Positions 34,201-44,302 of a stretch of DNA of 64,000 nt are shown one piece after another. This DNA comes from Henricia sp. BOLD:AAB3569 (lineage: Eukaryota > Echinodermata > Asteroidea > Spinulosida > Echinasteridae). The translations under genes were made by a program, and so were the position numbers. The number at the start of each line of letters is the position of its first letter. Positions within the stretch are counted from its first letter, which is position 1. The stretch is from contig JBBELK010000308.1 of assembly GCA_037783545.1 (NCBI GenBank), positions 744,001 through 808,000 of the forward strand. The letters run 5' to 3'. The notes under the pieces were generated by a model. It saw only the letters and a program-made list of their open reading frames with translations. It was not told the origin of the DNA and did not search any database.

Positions 34201-36602
34201 GACATCGTTTATAAGAGTTTGTCCAATCTTGTAAACTATCTTAGAATGGTTAAGATGTGCGACCGCATCAACAAGACAACGCAGACGCTCAAGTACTTCA
34301 CCTGCAATCACTGGGAGTGGAGTAACCACAACTTGGAGGCGTTGCAAGCCGTTATGTCTGAGGATGACAAGAAAGTAAGATAAGACAAGACGAGTTCAAT
34401 GCATCCTAATTCCCATACCAATGTCCCAAAATAAGACTGACCCTATCTAAGATGCATCTTAGTGATTTGTGAAATCGGCCCCTGGGGCCGATTTCATGGT
34501 GCTGCTTAAGCGCTAGCTGAAAACGTGTGCTTACTGTAGCAGAAAAGTTGTGCTAACTTTAAGGCTATTTCACGGCCGCGGTGTGCTTAAGCATGTGCGT
34601 GCTTGGAAACGGACATTGTTGCGTCATTAGTGTTTAGCAAATTATGCCTCTGAAGCTAGCAAACGTTTAGCAGTGCTTAAGGTTACGGTCTCCATGAAAT
34701 AGCCGGAGCCTCCATTAGCACAAAATCAGCTGCTAAACAGTGCCATGAAATTGGCCCCTGGTCATGTATTTAAATCAAGTAACAAATCTTGCCACAAATT
34801 ATCAACTAGCCACTGAGACCAATTTCACAAGACAAGTTCAATGCATCCTAATTCCCATACCAACGTCCAAAGCTTCGTGAAATCGGCCCCTGTCATGTAT
34901 TTAGATCAAGTAACGGGTCTCGCCAGTTAGTACAAATTCTCAACTAGCCACTGGGCATGAATCTTGTGAATGTGTCTTTGGAAGTTTCTCAAGAAAAAAA
35001 ATCTTTGAAAAATCTTTTGATACCCTTACAGGTTTTCTACATCGACATCCGGCCTTTGGACTGGGATTCCTACATCGAGAACTTCTGCATCGGGACCAAG
35101 AAATACGTACTGAAAGAAGACACCAACTCACTCCACGTTGCCAGAAAACACATCAGAACGTAAGTTTTTAAACTTCAGTTACTATACTCTCCAACAAAAG
35201 AAACTGTGCATGGTAAAAATTGCTGTATTTTTTCAAGAAGGTGCAAAATAAACACCAAATTCACAGACAATATTCTCTGACATTGTTAGAAAAAGGTTAT
35301 GCACTCAAAACCTGCTCATGGCATAGTGCAGGACTTAGGCATGCCTGGGTGTTGATTTCACAATAGGGGTCCTACAGGTTGTTATGTAACAGAATTCTAT
35401 AAAGTTCAGGTCTCGTTAGCAAGCCGTATAAAAGGACTACCCAAAAGTCAATATTCTCTTTCATGCGCGTGTCATTGGCTCCATGAGGCGAAGATGCACA
35501 GCAGTGATTAATGCACAAGGGGGACACACTCGATACTGACTTTGTGACTTCAATATTGGCAAGTCAGTTTTCAGCAACCTCTGAGAACGCGAAGAACACA
35601 TTTTGTACATTTCAAGTTTGGTTAACCATTTGAAAGATTTCATGGACTTTCATTAACAGTTTATTCCAGCGAGTTATCTGCCATGGCTGAAAAAATACAG
35701 CAATTTTTATCATGCACAGTTTCTTTTGTTGGAGAGTATAGTTTCTCCCACAGAGGTACCATTCAAAGGAGCGTGTCCAGATCACATTTTTGAGGCCCCA
35801 TATTTCTCATGGGTGTTGAGATTTTGATACCATATCATTTGTCATATTTGTCATGAAATTTCACGCTCTCAATCCGTATACTTTCAAGAATATGTTCAAA
35901 GACTTCCGATGGTTTGTAAACTAATTTATCCATTCCATAAAGCAGTGCAGTGATTATACCAACCTTTTTCCTAACACATTGTGTGCATTACAAAAACTCT
36001 GTTTGCTAGGATAGGGCGACAATTTGTGTGTAAAAAAGCTATATTAGGGCGACACGCTCAATAGGGCGACAATTTGGTGTCGCCCTAATATTTTTGAGTT
36101 TAAAAACCATTTTTAGGTCAAAAACAATTTTTTTTAAAAATCGAGAACCATTTTTATTAGGTCTAGAACCGTCTCTCAGGTCTGTAACCATTTTTGGAAG
36201 CTTCGGGTAGAGAAATTTGGTGTCAATTTGAGTGATTCTTCCCGAAATTTCGGTGGTCCCCGGGGAAAGGCTTCCCGAATTGTCGCCCTATTGCCGTATC
36301 CAGAGTTTTTACAAATCTTATTATTATTGCAAATTTCCTAATTTCTTCCCATGGACAGTATTTTGGGGGTTATCTATTTATTATTGTTGGGTTAGAGCAA
36401 AATCAGCGTTTGTTACCATTTTGTTTTTTTGGCCTCCCATAGTCTTCGCAACATCCGTTGGGCGTTCAACACTGCACTGGTCATTCTTCTATGGCGTTTC
36501 CTGATTGCCCGTTCGCAGATAGCGCGAAACCTCTGGTATTTCGTCACTAATCTGTTCTTCAAATTCCTGCGATACTGTCGCGCCACAAGCTCCACCCACT
36601 AA
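19255..36602 (+). CDS. FAR1: Fatty acyl-CoA reductase (FAR1/FAR2 orthologue), complete, 13 coding exons
   Basis: Exons: 19255-19461, 20174-20346, 21998-22070, 23601-23707, 24836-25013, 27154-27198, 28019-28137, 29794-29861, 30000-30078, 31579-31668, 34245-34374, 35032-35159, 36443-36602. Every junction keeps frame: 1557 nt, 518 aa (human FAR1 is 515). Function (family): NADPH-dependent reduction of fatty acyl-CoA to fatty alcohol for wax and ether lipids, on the peroxisomal membrane. Seen: Rossmann nucleotide motif TGATGFIG at 22-29, catalytic YxxxK as Y209-TLT-K213, [20 protein letters not shown], the C-terminal FAR domain ([18 protein letters not shown]), and a C-terminal hydrophobic anchor in the last exon. 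An acceptor 3 bp before the ATG implies a 5' UTR exon upstream. Intron 1 probably uses a GC donor; intron 2 opens with decoy half-exon copies. In-frame sequence before 34245 is repeat-derived and excluded. Human FAR1 and FAR2 are vertebrate duplicates, so the symbol is the family's. Confidence 0.93.
19462..19467 (+). other. Probable GC-AG splice donor of FAR intron 1
   Basis: Exon 1 ends ACCAAG, followed by GCAAGT. Residue K69 then joins LFDKIRD in exon 2, exactly where human FAR1 reads K-LFDRLRD. No GT lies at a frame-compatible position nearby. AAG|GCAAGT matches the stringent consensus of GC donors. Confidence 0.75.
19486..19888. mobile_element. Foldback MITE with 8-bp target duplication, copy 2, just inside FAR intron 1
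   Basis: Flanked by AAAGACTG (19478-19485 and 19889-19896). The outer 30-plus bases of both ends (GGTATTTTTTTAGTTTATGT onward) are identical inverted repeats. The duplication starts 16 bp after the GC donor. Family shared with 11115-11519. Confidence 0.9.
20347..20998 (+). repeat. Four tandem copies of half of FAR exon 2 plus its donor (163-bp unit)
   Basis: Units begin at 20347, 20510, 20673 and 20836. Each holds the start of intron 2 and then a degenerate copy of the second half of exon 2. All copies share the same 2-bp deletion and other changes relative to the true exon, so they would shift frame if spliced in. The first three end in the intact donor CTAGG|GTGAGT; the fourth has lost it. 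Units differ at only a few sites, so amplification is recent. The minus-strand frames across this region are periodic artefacts. Confidence 0.92.
22110..22863. mobile_element. TTAA-flanked MITE, family A copy 3 (reverse)
   Basis: Ends AGGGACACACCGGC and GCCGGTGTGTCCCT lie between TTAA sites (22106-22109, 22864-22867). Its body is the reverse complement of 1062-2095 without the SINE. It lies in FAR intron 3. An internal palindrome surrounds GGTTCCGAAAAGTCACGTGA. Confidence 0.88.
22944..23255. mobile_element. MITE with GGCGGATACACACTATCGC ends
   Basis: The left end GGCGGATACACACTATCGCG is mirrored at about 23217-23250. An outer inverted pair (ATATCGTCGCAT at 22924 and ATGCGACGATAT near 23305) suggests insertion into an older palindrome. 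Confidence 0.75.
23862..24770. mobile_element. Family C (GGGCGAAGTGG) element copy, interrupted
   Basis: The left part to 24060 and the right part from 24641 to about 24770 together match the uninterrupted family C copies at 51063-51545 and 55303-55804. The left terminus is lost. The insert is the family B element at 24065-24636. Confidence 0.8.
24065..24636. mobile_element. TTAA-flanked MITE, family B copy 1, nested in family C
   Basis: Ends AGGGCCCCTTATTTAGG and CACAGGCCCT with TTAA on both sides (24061-24064, 24637-24640). Joining the flanks gives GCACTTAAGACAAAAC; intact family C copies read GCACTTCAGACAAAAC at this place. Confidence 0.88.
25080..25373. mobile_element. GGAGCGGGAGACTGCACT interspersed repeat, copy 1
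   Basis: Closely matches 62142-62590 in the KIF18A-like gene, sharing GGAGCGGGAGACTGCACT, CAAGTCGTAAA and GAGACCAGCTCTGCCCTGG. It lies in FAR intron 5, about 70 bp after the donor. Confidence 0.75.
25565..26325. mobile_element. Nested inverted-repeat element in FAR intron 5
   Basis: The outer pair GAGATGCCAACAT / ATGTTGGCATCTC and the inner pair AAACCTATAGACC / GGTCTATAGGTTTATAGG are both inverted, consistent with one element inside another. No coding potential seen. Confidence 0.6.
26630..27118. mobile_element. Foldback element, arms about 210 bp; half copy at 33990-34190
   Basis: AACTCCTCAAAAAGTTCGG at the left is mirrored by the AACTTTTTTTGAGGAGTTTAG block at the right. Inner arms share TGCACATC and TTGGAAAG/CTTTCCAA blocks. 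A single arm recurs at 33990-34190, ending about 55 bp before the acceptor of FAR exon 11. Confidence 0.85.
28161..28846. mobile_element. hAT-like MITE (GGGGTGAGATT ends), copy 2, reversed
   Basis: Left GGGGGTGAGATTTTTG and right CAATCTCACCCCTG. It carries the same blocks as 3915-4333 in reverse order plus about 300 bp of extra interior, so it is closer to full length. It starts only 24 bp after the donor of FAR exon 7. Confidence 0.85.
29150..29732. mobile_element. TTAA-flanked MITE, family B copy 2
   Basis: Starts AGGGCCCCTGAAATGCTC after TTAA (29146-29149). The right end (ACCAGGGGCCCT, then TTAA) is present twice in tandem, at 29702-29716 and 29722-29736. The terminal doubling could be replication slippage or a one-ended insertion. 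Confidence 0.88.
31006..31423. mobile_element. MITE carrying repeated GATCCCGAGCTCGGGATC palindromes
   Basis: TGTTTACACT-GATCCCGAGCTCGGG ends are inverted around the element. The 18-bp palindrome recurs in exact or mutated form near 31020, 31131, 31347 and 31397. It lies in FAR intron 10. Confidence 0.8.
31745..33245. mobile_element. Non-autonomous element nested in family C, with minisatellite core
   Basis: Inverted ends GTGACCGGTTCCAGCAAAAC and its imperfect complement (GTTTTGCCAGAGTCGGTCAC). ACAAAT repeats outside both ends. The interior holds the 43-bp minisatellite and no transposase-like frame. Confidence 0.7.
32672..32863. repeat. Minisatellite, 43-bp unit x about 4.5
   Basis: Units contain AACTCGGCCCCAGAC, ACTCGGCC and TTGCCTTGTGTACA. 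Every frame is open for long stretches because the unit lacks stops; these are not genes. Confidence 0.88.
35758..36440. mobile_element. Two repeat families in FAR intron 12, up to the last acceptor
   Basis: The GTGTTGAGATTTTGATACCA family (also at about 56265 onward and 23335-23580) is interrupted at 36011-36291 by a MITE with ATAGGGCGACAATT / AATTGTCGCCCTAT ends. Its other end, near 36355-36400, matches 56940-57040. It forms most of the intron before the last FAR exon. Confidence 0.65.
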
Positions 36603-37169
36603 GCAGCTAGCTCCTTCCATTAATCCTGTGCTATTTATAGCCTTAACAGTGCAGAGATAGTTGCCCTGCCCACTTTTTTTTTTCCAGGGAGTCCCACCCA
36701 CCTTATTTGCTTTTACAGTAACCCTTTGTATGTAAATCATTCAATTTAATATTGCTGGCCCCACCCAGTAGATTTCCACCTACGTACATGTATACGCAGT
36801 TTGCCCTTAAATAATCGAAATAAAAACATGGCCTCATTTGAGGAATTTTCTCCACGGTATTTTTATATGGACAAACATTTGACAAGTTTTTGTAAACTTA
36901 TAAAATCCTTACTTTCAAAAGTTTCTCGGACAAATACATATCCTCGGAGTAATTCCAGTGCAGAATATGCTAATTTATATCGTGTGTATTTGGGAAAATA
37001 ATTATGAAAATATGGTTTGTGAGAACTGCATGTACTTTACAAAACACAATTTTCATGGGTTGGTCAGATACTTGTATTTCATACCGTTTTAAGTTGCCAA
37101 ACGAAAGGTTTACTTATCACTACTCACAACTCATTGCTTGGGCACGGCGGCCACTGGCCTCTGTAAATT

Positions 37170-37820
37170 TTGAGGCCTGTTTGAAATATATGTACACTCG
37201 ACCAAAATAGTTCCGTCACCAGTAAGACATTTGTGGATATTTATTATGAAATTGGATTTAATGTAGGAAAATAATATATCAAATTTTAGCTGAATATATC
37301 ACTTGAAGGAATAGAGCTCAACGGAGTCCAAGAGGCAAGCTTCATGGGAACAGAAATGCAACAAAGGAGTGTGGGGTCTGAATGAAAAAAAAAAAAAAAA
37401 AACGTCAACTCTATTGCACTCAAGCAATAGAGTTACAGTTCAGTATTTTTTTTCCACCATATCTACATGTAATGCAATGGCACGATTCAGATTGGACATT
37501 TTAACCATTTTGATTTGGATGTTTTTGACAAGACATTGATAAATCCAAACTCACTTAAAAATGTCCTAATTGTCTACACACAAATTGCCCAAATCACAAG
37601 TTGCATTGTTCTTTGGTGTTTTTCATTCTGACCCCACACTCCTTTGTTGCATTCCTGTTCAGTGAAGCTTGCCATCATGATCTCTCGAGCTCTATTCCTT
37701 TGAGGGATATGTTCAGCTAAAATTTGTTATATTATTTTCCTACATTAAATCCAATTTAATAATAAATATCTGTAAATGTCTTACTGGTGACAGAACTTTT
37801 TTGGTCGAGTGTATATTAAA
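37170..37820. mobile_element. Large foldback, arms about 210 bp
   Basis: Arms share ACTCGACCAAAA / TTTTGGTCGAGT, CACCAGTAAGACATTT and ACTCCTTTGTTGCATTCCTG blocks. The loop spans about 37400-37610 and holds an A17 run. It lies between the 3' ends of two convergent genes. Confidence 0.85.
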
Positions 37821-38169
37821 AGCAGCTGAAATGGCCTTTAAAGTGAAATATTTGGCCCAAACAAGCTTTAAATAAAGTAGCATAGAATTTTTGGTCACGG
37901 CCAAATATCTAGACATTTCAAAAATTAAAATATAGACATAGTAGCCATCATCCAAGACGTCCAATTATAGAGAAGTTGAACCAGTCTTTAAGACTTCGTT
38001 TTGTTGAAATATCTCGATGGGACATTGCCAAGAGTGAGCTAAAATATTTTTGTTATAAACCTTTATCGATTATTTGGATTTTTTGTATATATATTGAAAT
38101 ATTTCTCGAGGATCCTAACAGAAAAAAAATCCACACTTGTTTCCTGAGCTTTACTGGGAAAAAACAATA

Positions 38170-38283
38170 GCCGTTATTGTGGGGCAGTTTCTTTGTTCCG
38201 TGAGGACATGCATTGATGCACATTATGTGCTTGCATTGACCAAGCTGCCCTACAAGATGGCAGCTATTTGATACGGTCTATGT
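38170..38283. mobile_element. 130-bp palindromic MITE, copy 3
   Basis: Shares GGGGCAGTTTCTTTGTTCC and AAGATGGCAGCTATTTGATA with 6545-6684. Confidence 0.75.
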
Positions 38284-38999
38284 CTAAAATCATGATTTAA
38301 TGGTTGGATGTAAGTGTATTTCTTGCATAGCTTTTTTTCCAATTTTTTTTTCCAAAAGTGCATTTTGCAGCAGAACAAAATCGTCACTAATGCCTTGCTG
38401 CATGGTTTAATCTTTAATTCTTTGTCAAATCTTTTCTGGGAAAAAAATTTATCTATGATGTAAAAAAGGTAATATTATCCGAATGAATGTAACTCAATTT
38501 AAAGAATATTTAGTATTTACAAATTTAATTCCAGTGATTCTACAGTAGACTACTAAAGTGTGACGCCAGTTGCCATTGTAAATGGGTCTAAACATTAGCT
38601 GGTAATCTAAAACGGCCATTGCTAAAGTGCAGTGAAACAGTTTAACTGGTTTTAGTGCACACGTAGACTCGGTAACCTTGGCGAAATACTTTTAGTAGTC
38701 TATAATCTATTATATAACGCCCAAGTACATGAAGTAGATCCTTGTCGCCTGACTGGACAATAGCAGGTCACGTGGTGTTAAATATTTAATCCATCTAATG
38801 CTACGTCACTAACTGCAGTTTTGTGCCCACTGTACGTGTCAAATGACGACCTCGGACAACTTTTTACAACTCGGGTTTTGTCGCCGAGATTTTGGACAAT
38901 TCTAATGCCGCTAACATCAAAATAAACTCTAAGGGTAAACTTGAATAATTTGTAAAAAAAGTAGGACAAGGATTTACTTGGCCGTCATATAAAACAAAT

Positions 39000-39128
39000 A
39001 ATGAATGTTTTAATTTGTGCAATGGAAGGAATATGTTCCATTCAACTCGGCTTTGCCTCGTTAAATGGAACATTCCATCTTTCACCTCATGAAAATATTC
39101 CTCCCATTGCACTCGTAAACATTCATTA
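39000..39128. repeat. Palindrome with AATGAATGTTT / AAACATTCATT ends
   Basis: Imperfect hairpin; arms include GTGCAATGG / CCATTGCAC and ATGTTCCATT / AATGGAACAT. Probably another short MITE. Confidence 0.65.
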
Positions 39129-39624
39129 TTTTTAAACTATAAATTGGGTCAATTTAGATGTATATCTAAAAATATCTTGTGTAGTTTCTCTGTGCATTGG
39201 GTGATATTTATTGCTTTATATGGTATTGAATATAGGTGGTAAAATTTGTGAAATCTTTCTGAAATATTGGTTCAACTTAATTTTATAAAATGGTTATTTG
39301 GTTGGCAAAGAGCTATATATGCGTAATAAGGCAGTTCTGTACAGATGGATCTTGTGTGCACTCTTTAAAGCTACATTTGCCTTGAAACAAACGGGGGAAT
39401 AAATCATGAAAAAATGAATCGATGTTGGACTATTTTCTTCGTATTAGTCGGAGTCGTTAAATGAAGGGACAATACTTGTTTGAAGTTACATGTATTGACT
39501 AATTTAATAAAACCTTCATGAGAATCTTGTTTTCAACGTTGGCAACTCAATTAATTTTGATAAACCCTTCAACTATGCGATATGTGCTGCGCCACATTTG
39601 AAAAGGATGACGTCGACCATGCAA

Positions 39625-40205
39625 CAATAGACGGATCCAGTAAGCTCCGCCCATTTTGGAATTGATCAATCGCATCCTCGGGTTCAGGTAGCCAAAAAGA
39701 TCGCCATTTTTGGCTACCTGAGTCCTCTGGCTTTTGTGCAGAGCTACGGCGAAATGCAGCACGAGTGACGCATAAACGTCATTTTTATCAGCGCAGAGGA
39801 CCCTAGCCGGTTTAAAACGGATTGTATAAGACTATCCAAATCTACTTTTAATCCCTTCATAAATGTGTTTTTGTATAAATCGGTAAAACTTGCCAAAACT
39901 CGCCAAAATTAGCTTGTCGTTTTGCTATGTTGTGCATTCACTGCAGTCTAGATGTGTGTCGAGACGCGTTACGCGTAATGCAGGCGTGTTGTACGTGCAC
40001 GCACACGACCGGATACTTAAGTGCACATTTTGCTTTCGAGCGTGCAGTTTCTGCGTGCGTGTGCGTGTTTTAATACGCGCTGACCAGGGCGCGAATGCTG
40101 ACGCACGGCGCGGCCACGCAACTGTACTGCACACACGTGCCTCACATGTGTGGCATGTTGCTAGGCAATTTCTAAATGGGCTGAGCTTACTGGATCGGTC
40201 TATTG
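39625..40205. mobile_element. DNA element with 30-bp inverted ends, copy 2
   Basis: CAATAGACGGATCCAGTAAG at the left is mirrored at the right by CTTACTGGATCGGTCTATTG. Same family as 14733-15330. It ends 142 bp past the METTL15 stop and may contribute to that gene's 3' UTR. Confidence 0.85.
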
Positions 40206-40346
40206 CATGGATGATGTCAAGATTGATGTCTTGTTTTTTTTACTCCCATACGTAGATAGTTTGTGGTATTCCACTATTGAGCAGACGCATACTTCACAAA
40301 ATGACGTTTTCCCCTCTTTGGTCTAAAATACGTTTGCCTTGCCCCA

Positions 40347-43300
40347 TTAGAGTTTTATGGCTACTCTCAGTTTTGCCGACCTCGACCGAGGATTTTGTTC
40401 AATTTCTTTATCGGTCGGTAAAATAACTTTATTCCGGTTAACTGGTTCCCAAAGTTTTTGTTCATCTTGGCTTTCTGAATCAAAACCAAGCGGGTCCTTG
40501 GGCTCTCGATGTCTCTCGTGAATATTCATGCCTTTCTCGTTCACCTCTCGTCCCTGGAAAAACCTCTTAACAATTCTATCCTCGAGCGAGTGGAATGACA
40601 AAACTGCCAATTTACCGCCACTGGGCCGAAGGAACTTTCCCGCTGTTGCTAACCCCGCGCTTAACTCGTTCAATTCATTATTGACGAATATTCGGAGTCC
40701 TTGAAATGTTTTTGTGGCCACGTGAGCCTTCCGACCGATCATGTCCTTGTTTCTCCGTGAATCGGAGTGTGTGAACGCGCACGAGATGACCGTTGCAAGT
40801 TCCGAGGTGGTCGTGATTGGCTGGTACTTCTCGCGATACTCCACGATCGCCGCGGCAATTTTTTTGGCCGATGTCTCTTCTCCGTAGGTTTTGAATATTT
40901 TGGCAATAGTGGTCATGTCGAGGGTGTTTACAACGTCTGCTGCTGTTGGTTGAGAAGGGAACCTTAGAAAAGAAAGAAGCCAATGACCGTATTAATATTG
41001 GTTGGAAGGCCATCAACCAAGTTCTTACCAAGACCCTAAGACAGTAGACAGAAACCCCATCATTTGTCGTCATGCATTCATATCAGGAACTCCATGTTTG
41101 CTAATTAATAATAGGCAGTTCTTATACAGCGCATTTTAGATCCGACGGATCTCTCATTGCGCTTTCTGCATTATTACCCCTGGTCATTGGGCTCAGTAAT
41201 ATCATTCCTTAATCATTGTCAGCTCCCTGGGAGTATACAGTTCCGTGCTGCTTATGCACACGGGGACTAATCAAACACATCAGCTTTCTCTACCCTCACA
41301 GGTACCCATTTCCTCCTGGATGGAGAGAGGCAATTCATGGCAAAGTGCCTTGCCCAAGAGCACATGCACCTAGGACAAGCCGGGATGGGATTCGAACCCA
41401 CGACCTGTGGATTTACCATAGTCTTGGATTCAACAAGCTACACCACTCGGCCATGGTGCCCTATTTGGTACCTCTGCAAATCCTCCCCTGGGCATTAGGC
41501 TTGGGCCGAATCCTCTATGGAGTTGATAAGAATAAATTCCAAGTTGGGAATCGGTACCGCAATTTGTCTTTTGGATAAATCGATTCCCATTATCTTGGCA
41601 ATTCCGGGTAGTACGTGGCAATTCTGACTAGCAATACATGCAGAAATTACAAAATTCCTGCAGCAGAACAAAATTTGGCAGTGTTTGCCAGACATGTATT
41701 ATTCAAATTTTAGTGCCAACTTTTGTTTTGAAAATGAATCAAATCTGAATGAAAACACGAGTCCCATGTAGAATCGGAATCGATTCCAAAAATGTTTGGA
41801 CTCGCCCAAGCCTACTGGGCATCCCCAATCAACAAGAAGGCCATCAACTGAGTTGCACCAAGACCCTCGCCCTAAAGGGGTACATCAAAACCCCATTACC
41901 TGTCACCATCCATTCGCATGTCCAGAGGTCCATCTGTGCTAATCGCAAAGCCACGCTCAGGAGTGTCAAACTGCATGGAGGAGCATCCACAATCAATGAG
42001 AATCCCGTCAACTGAGTTTGTGCCAAGACCCTCGCCCTGAAGTAGTCTCTCCAACTCGCTGAAGCGGCCAAGAAGTGGATGTAATCTTCCCCTACGATGG
42101 AACCACAAGTGTTAGATTTAAAAAAAGTTGTTCAGTGTAAACATTAGCTGTTCATGTAGATTACAATTTTAAGACTAACGTCTGTGAAGCGGGAAAAAAA
42201 GTTACCATCACAAGAAAACAAAAGTAAAACAAATACTTGATTTCCATTTTAAAAATGATATGGACCTTATCACACACTTATCCAGGAAACCCCACTCGAG
42301 GTACCTACATCATTATTACCCCTGATCATAGGGCTCCATTATATCACTCCACAATAGTCCATATACCATCTCAGCTCCCCGGCGAGTTTGCAGCCCAGGT
42401 TGCCTATCAGGCTCAATGGCTAATCAAACACATTCACTACCTACTCAGGTACCTATTTACTCCTGGGTGGAGAGGAGCAATGCTCAAGAGCACACGCAAC
42501 ATGGACAGACTGGACCAGGATTCGAGCCCACCACCTTTGGAACTAACTAAGCTTTTGAATACAATTCACTAGACCACTCTGTCTTGGCACTCCATTTTGT
42601 TCAGAAAGAGACATTTTGTTTAGAAAAAAATTAATTAATTACGACTTACTCATATTTCTTGGCCATATTCTGGGCTAGGCTGTGGGCCACAGGGTCCCTG
42701 TCTAAAACATACACCTTTAAATCGTTACTGCGGTCGAGAAGCGCCCTCGTGTGTCCACCAGCGCCAAAGGTCATGTCTACGAAAACCTGCAAGTTTAAAG
42801 GTACCCATTTATACACCTGGGTGGAGAGAGACAACGTGGAGTGAAGTGTCTTGTCCAAGGACACTATTACCAAGATCGAGGAATCGATTCCCCTAAAAGA
42901 TGAAATCAGGATTCTGATCCCTAACTTGGAATTGATTCTAATAATCGATTATAATAATCGACTTCAGGGAGAATTCTACCAAGCTTAATGAGCGTAGCGT
43001 ACATCAACAATGCAACTGGAAGCAACTCAACTGATTAGTTGCTGTCGATGTGTGCGTAGCGCGCTCATCGACAGCAACTGGAGCATCCAGTCATGTCTAC
43101 ATTTCCAGAGCGCGCACATCAACACGGCAACTCGGTAAAGCACAGAGTACATTGACCTTGCAACTGGAAGCAACTGTTGCTTGCAGTTGCTGTTGATGTG
43201 CGCGCACGTGATCAGATGCACGCGTGCAACTGACAACAACTAGTTGCAAGTACGCATACATCGACGCAACTGACCACAACTAGTTGCCAGAAAGTTGAAC

Positions 43301-44302
43301 ATGAGCAACTCGCGGCAACTGGGATTTTTCCAGTTGCCAGTAGTTGCAAGTGCGCATACATCAACCTTTTTAAGCAACTGATCAGTTGCTCCCAGTTGCC
43401 GTGAGTTGCTTCCAGTTGCCGAAAACACCAGTTGCCACTAGTTGCTTCCAGTTGCAATGTCGATGTACGATAGGCTTTTAATAGTCTGAAGATATTGAAC
43501 AACTGAAGTAAGCAAAACAGTTTTAGCTAAAAGCTAGAGTAAATTTCTGCTCAGATACCTGATTGTCTTGAGGAGACAATATCTCTATAATTTCTCTCCT
43601 CATGACTGGGACGTGAAGTTCATGTGTTTCCTCTTCATCAGGGAGATTGTCTTGAACCTTTAAGACTTCTAGGTCACGGGAAAAAGAAAGAATATTTTTT
43701 GATTATACAGATTCTTTTCTGGAAACGAAACTTTTAAAATTTTAATACGTCAGCCGAACAGTTAACCAGTTAACTGAAACTTTAAAAATTGCAAACTGGT
43801 TACTGAATTAACCAACTTTAACCTGGGACCAATTTCATGGCGCTGCTAAGCAAAACAATTTGCTTAGCACAGGATTTGCTTGCTTTAATTTGCGAAAATG
43901 GATTGCCAGCCAAAATCGTAAGTGATGTGTTTTAAAAGGTATACTCCTACTCTTGTGAAGAACACAAATTGGCATATAATTTTGGCTTTTAATCCATTTT
44001 AATTTTTATAAAGACAATAAATCCTGTGCTAAGCAAATTGTTTTGCTTAGCAGCGCCATGAAATTGGCCCCTGATCTCACACATGACCTCCCAAATGTCT
44101 TGATTTCCAATGCTCCTTCTCTCCCCGCCTCCGGTCCACCCCCTCCCTCCCCATTATTACCTTGCATGCGTGACCTTCTGACCCCTGCCACGCCCCTTGG
44201 AGGGTGCAAGACTTTGGCAGTAACAGAGAAACTCCTCACATTCCTTGGCGTGAACTGCACCAACCCGGAGAAGTGAAATAATTTCATCATTCTGCAGTAC
44301 AT
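40347..44302 (-). CDS. METTL15: METTL15, mitochondrial 12S rRNA N4-methylcytidine methyltransferase (RsmH family), complete
   Basis: Minus-strand exons: 44302-44161 (ATG), 43668-43559, 42786-42650, 42091-41900 and 40962-40347 (TAA). All junctions keep frame: 1197 nt, 398 aa (human METTL15 is 407). Function (family): SAM-dependent N4-methylation of a cytidine in the mitochondrial small-subunit rRNA, needed for mitoribosome assembly; bacterial homologue RsmH/MraW. Seen: a basic, acid-poor N terminus ([20 protein letters not shown]) fitting a mitochondrial presequence; HVPVM at the domain start; SAM motif [10 protein letters not shown] at 88-97; [43 protein letters not shown]; and C-terminal [10 protein letters not shown]. 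The first exon is almost purely targeting peptide. Introns 2-4 carry SINEs. It is head-to-head with the KIF18A-like gene, as in human. Introns and the leader argue against bacterial contamination. Confidence 0.94.
41105..41465 (-). mobile_element. tRNA-derived SINE in METTL15 intron 4
   Basis: Read on the minus strand: a GGGCACCATGGCCGAGTGG A-box region, B box GGTTCGAATCC, then GCTCTTGGGCAAGGCACTTT and CTCTCTCCATCCAGGAGG. Same orientation as the gene. Confidence 0.85.
42290..42595 (-). mobile_element. tRNA-derived SINE in METTL15 intron 3
   Basis: Same family and orientation as 41105-41465: B-box region GGGCTCGAATCC, then CTCTCCACCCAGGAG and a GGTACC block. It is more diverged and has a deletion after the head. 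Confidence 0.75.
42799..42865 (-). mobile_element. SINE fragment 13 bp upstream of METTL15 exon 3
   Basis: On the minus strand it carries GACAAGACACTTCACTCC and CTCTCTCCACCCAGG, ending AAATGGGTACCT. This is the conserved body of the same SINE family. The exon 3 acceptor (AAACTTGCAG) follows immediately, so the branch-point region lies in SINE sequence. Confidence 0.65.
42990..43472. mobile_element. CAACTG-dense foldback element, copy 2 (longer)
   Basis: Inverted ends GCGTACATCAACA-TGCAACTGGAAGCAACT and the matching AGTTGCTTCCAGTTGCA-TGTCGATGTACG. The interior is a dense series of CAACTG/CAGTTG hexamers. It contains the whole of the 9850-10192 sequence type. It lies in METTL15 intron 2. Confidence 0.85.
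43813..44075. repeat. Short inverted-repeat element in METTL15 intron 1
   Basis: CCAATTTCATGGCGCTGCTA at the left is mirrored by TAGCAGCGCCATGAAATTGG at 44046-44065. AAGCAAAACAATTTGCTTAG and its complement lie just inside. Related GGGGCCGATTTCATGG-type sequence occurs at 34487-34760 in FAR intron 11. Confidence 0.75.

Larger units (their letters stand above)
36603..40346. other. Spacer between convergent FAR and METTL15 genes
   Basis: No gene recognised. A possible FAR polyadenylation signal AATAAA lies at 36819-36824. The rest holds a large foldback (37170-37820), a copy of the 130-bp MITE (38170-38283), a palindrome around 39000-39128 and the CAATAGAC element (39625-40205). Confidence 0.65.

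Noticed and set aside
34156-34244. Extending FAR exon 11 upstream to include the in-frame residues before KMVKMCD
   Set aside because: That stretch begins in an arm of the 26630-27118 foldback; the acceptor TATCTTAG at 34244 restores frame and matches human FAR1 spacing.
40347-40916. Bacterial contamination or recent horizontal transfer of an RsmH-like gene
   Set aside because: The same protein continues through four upstream exons with GT/AG borders in frame and a mitochondrial leader, and it has the neighbour expected for METTL15.
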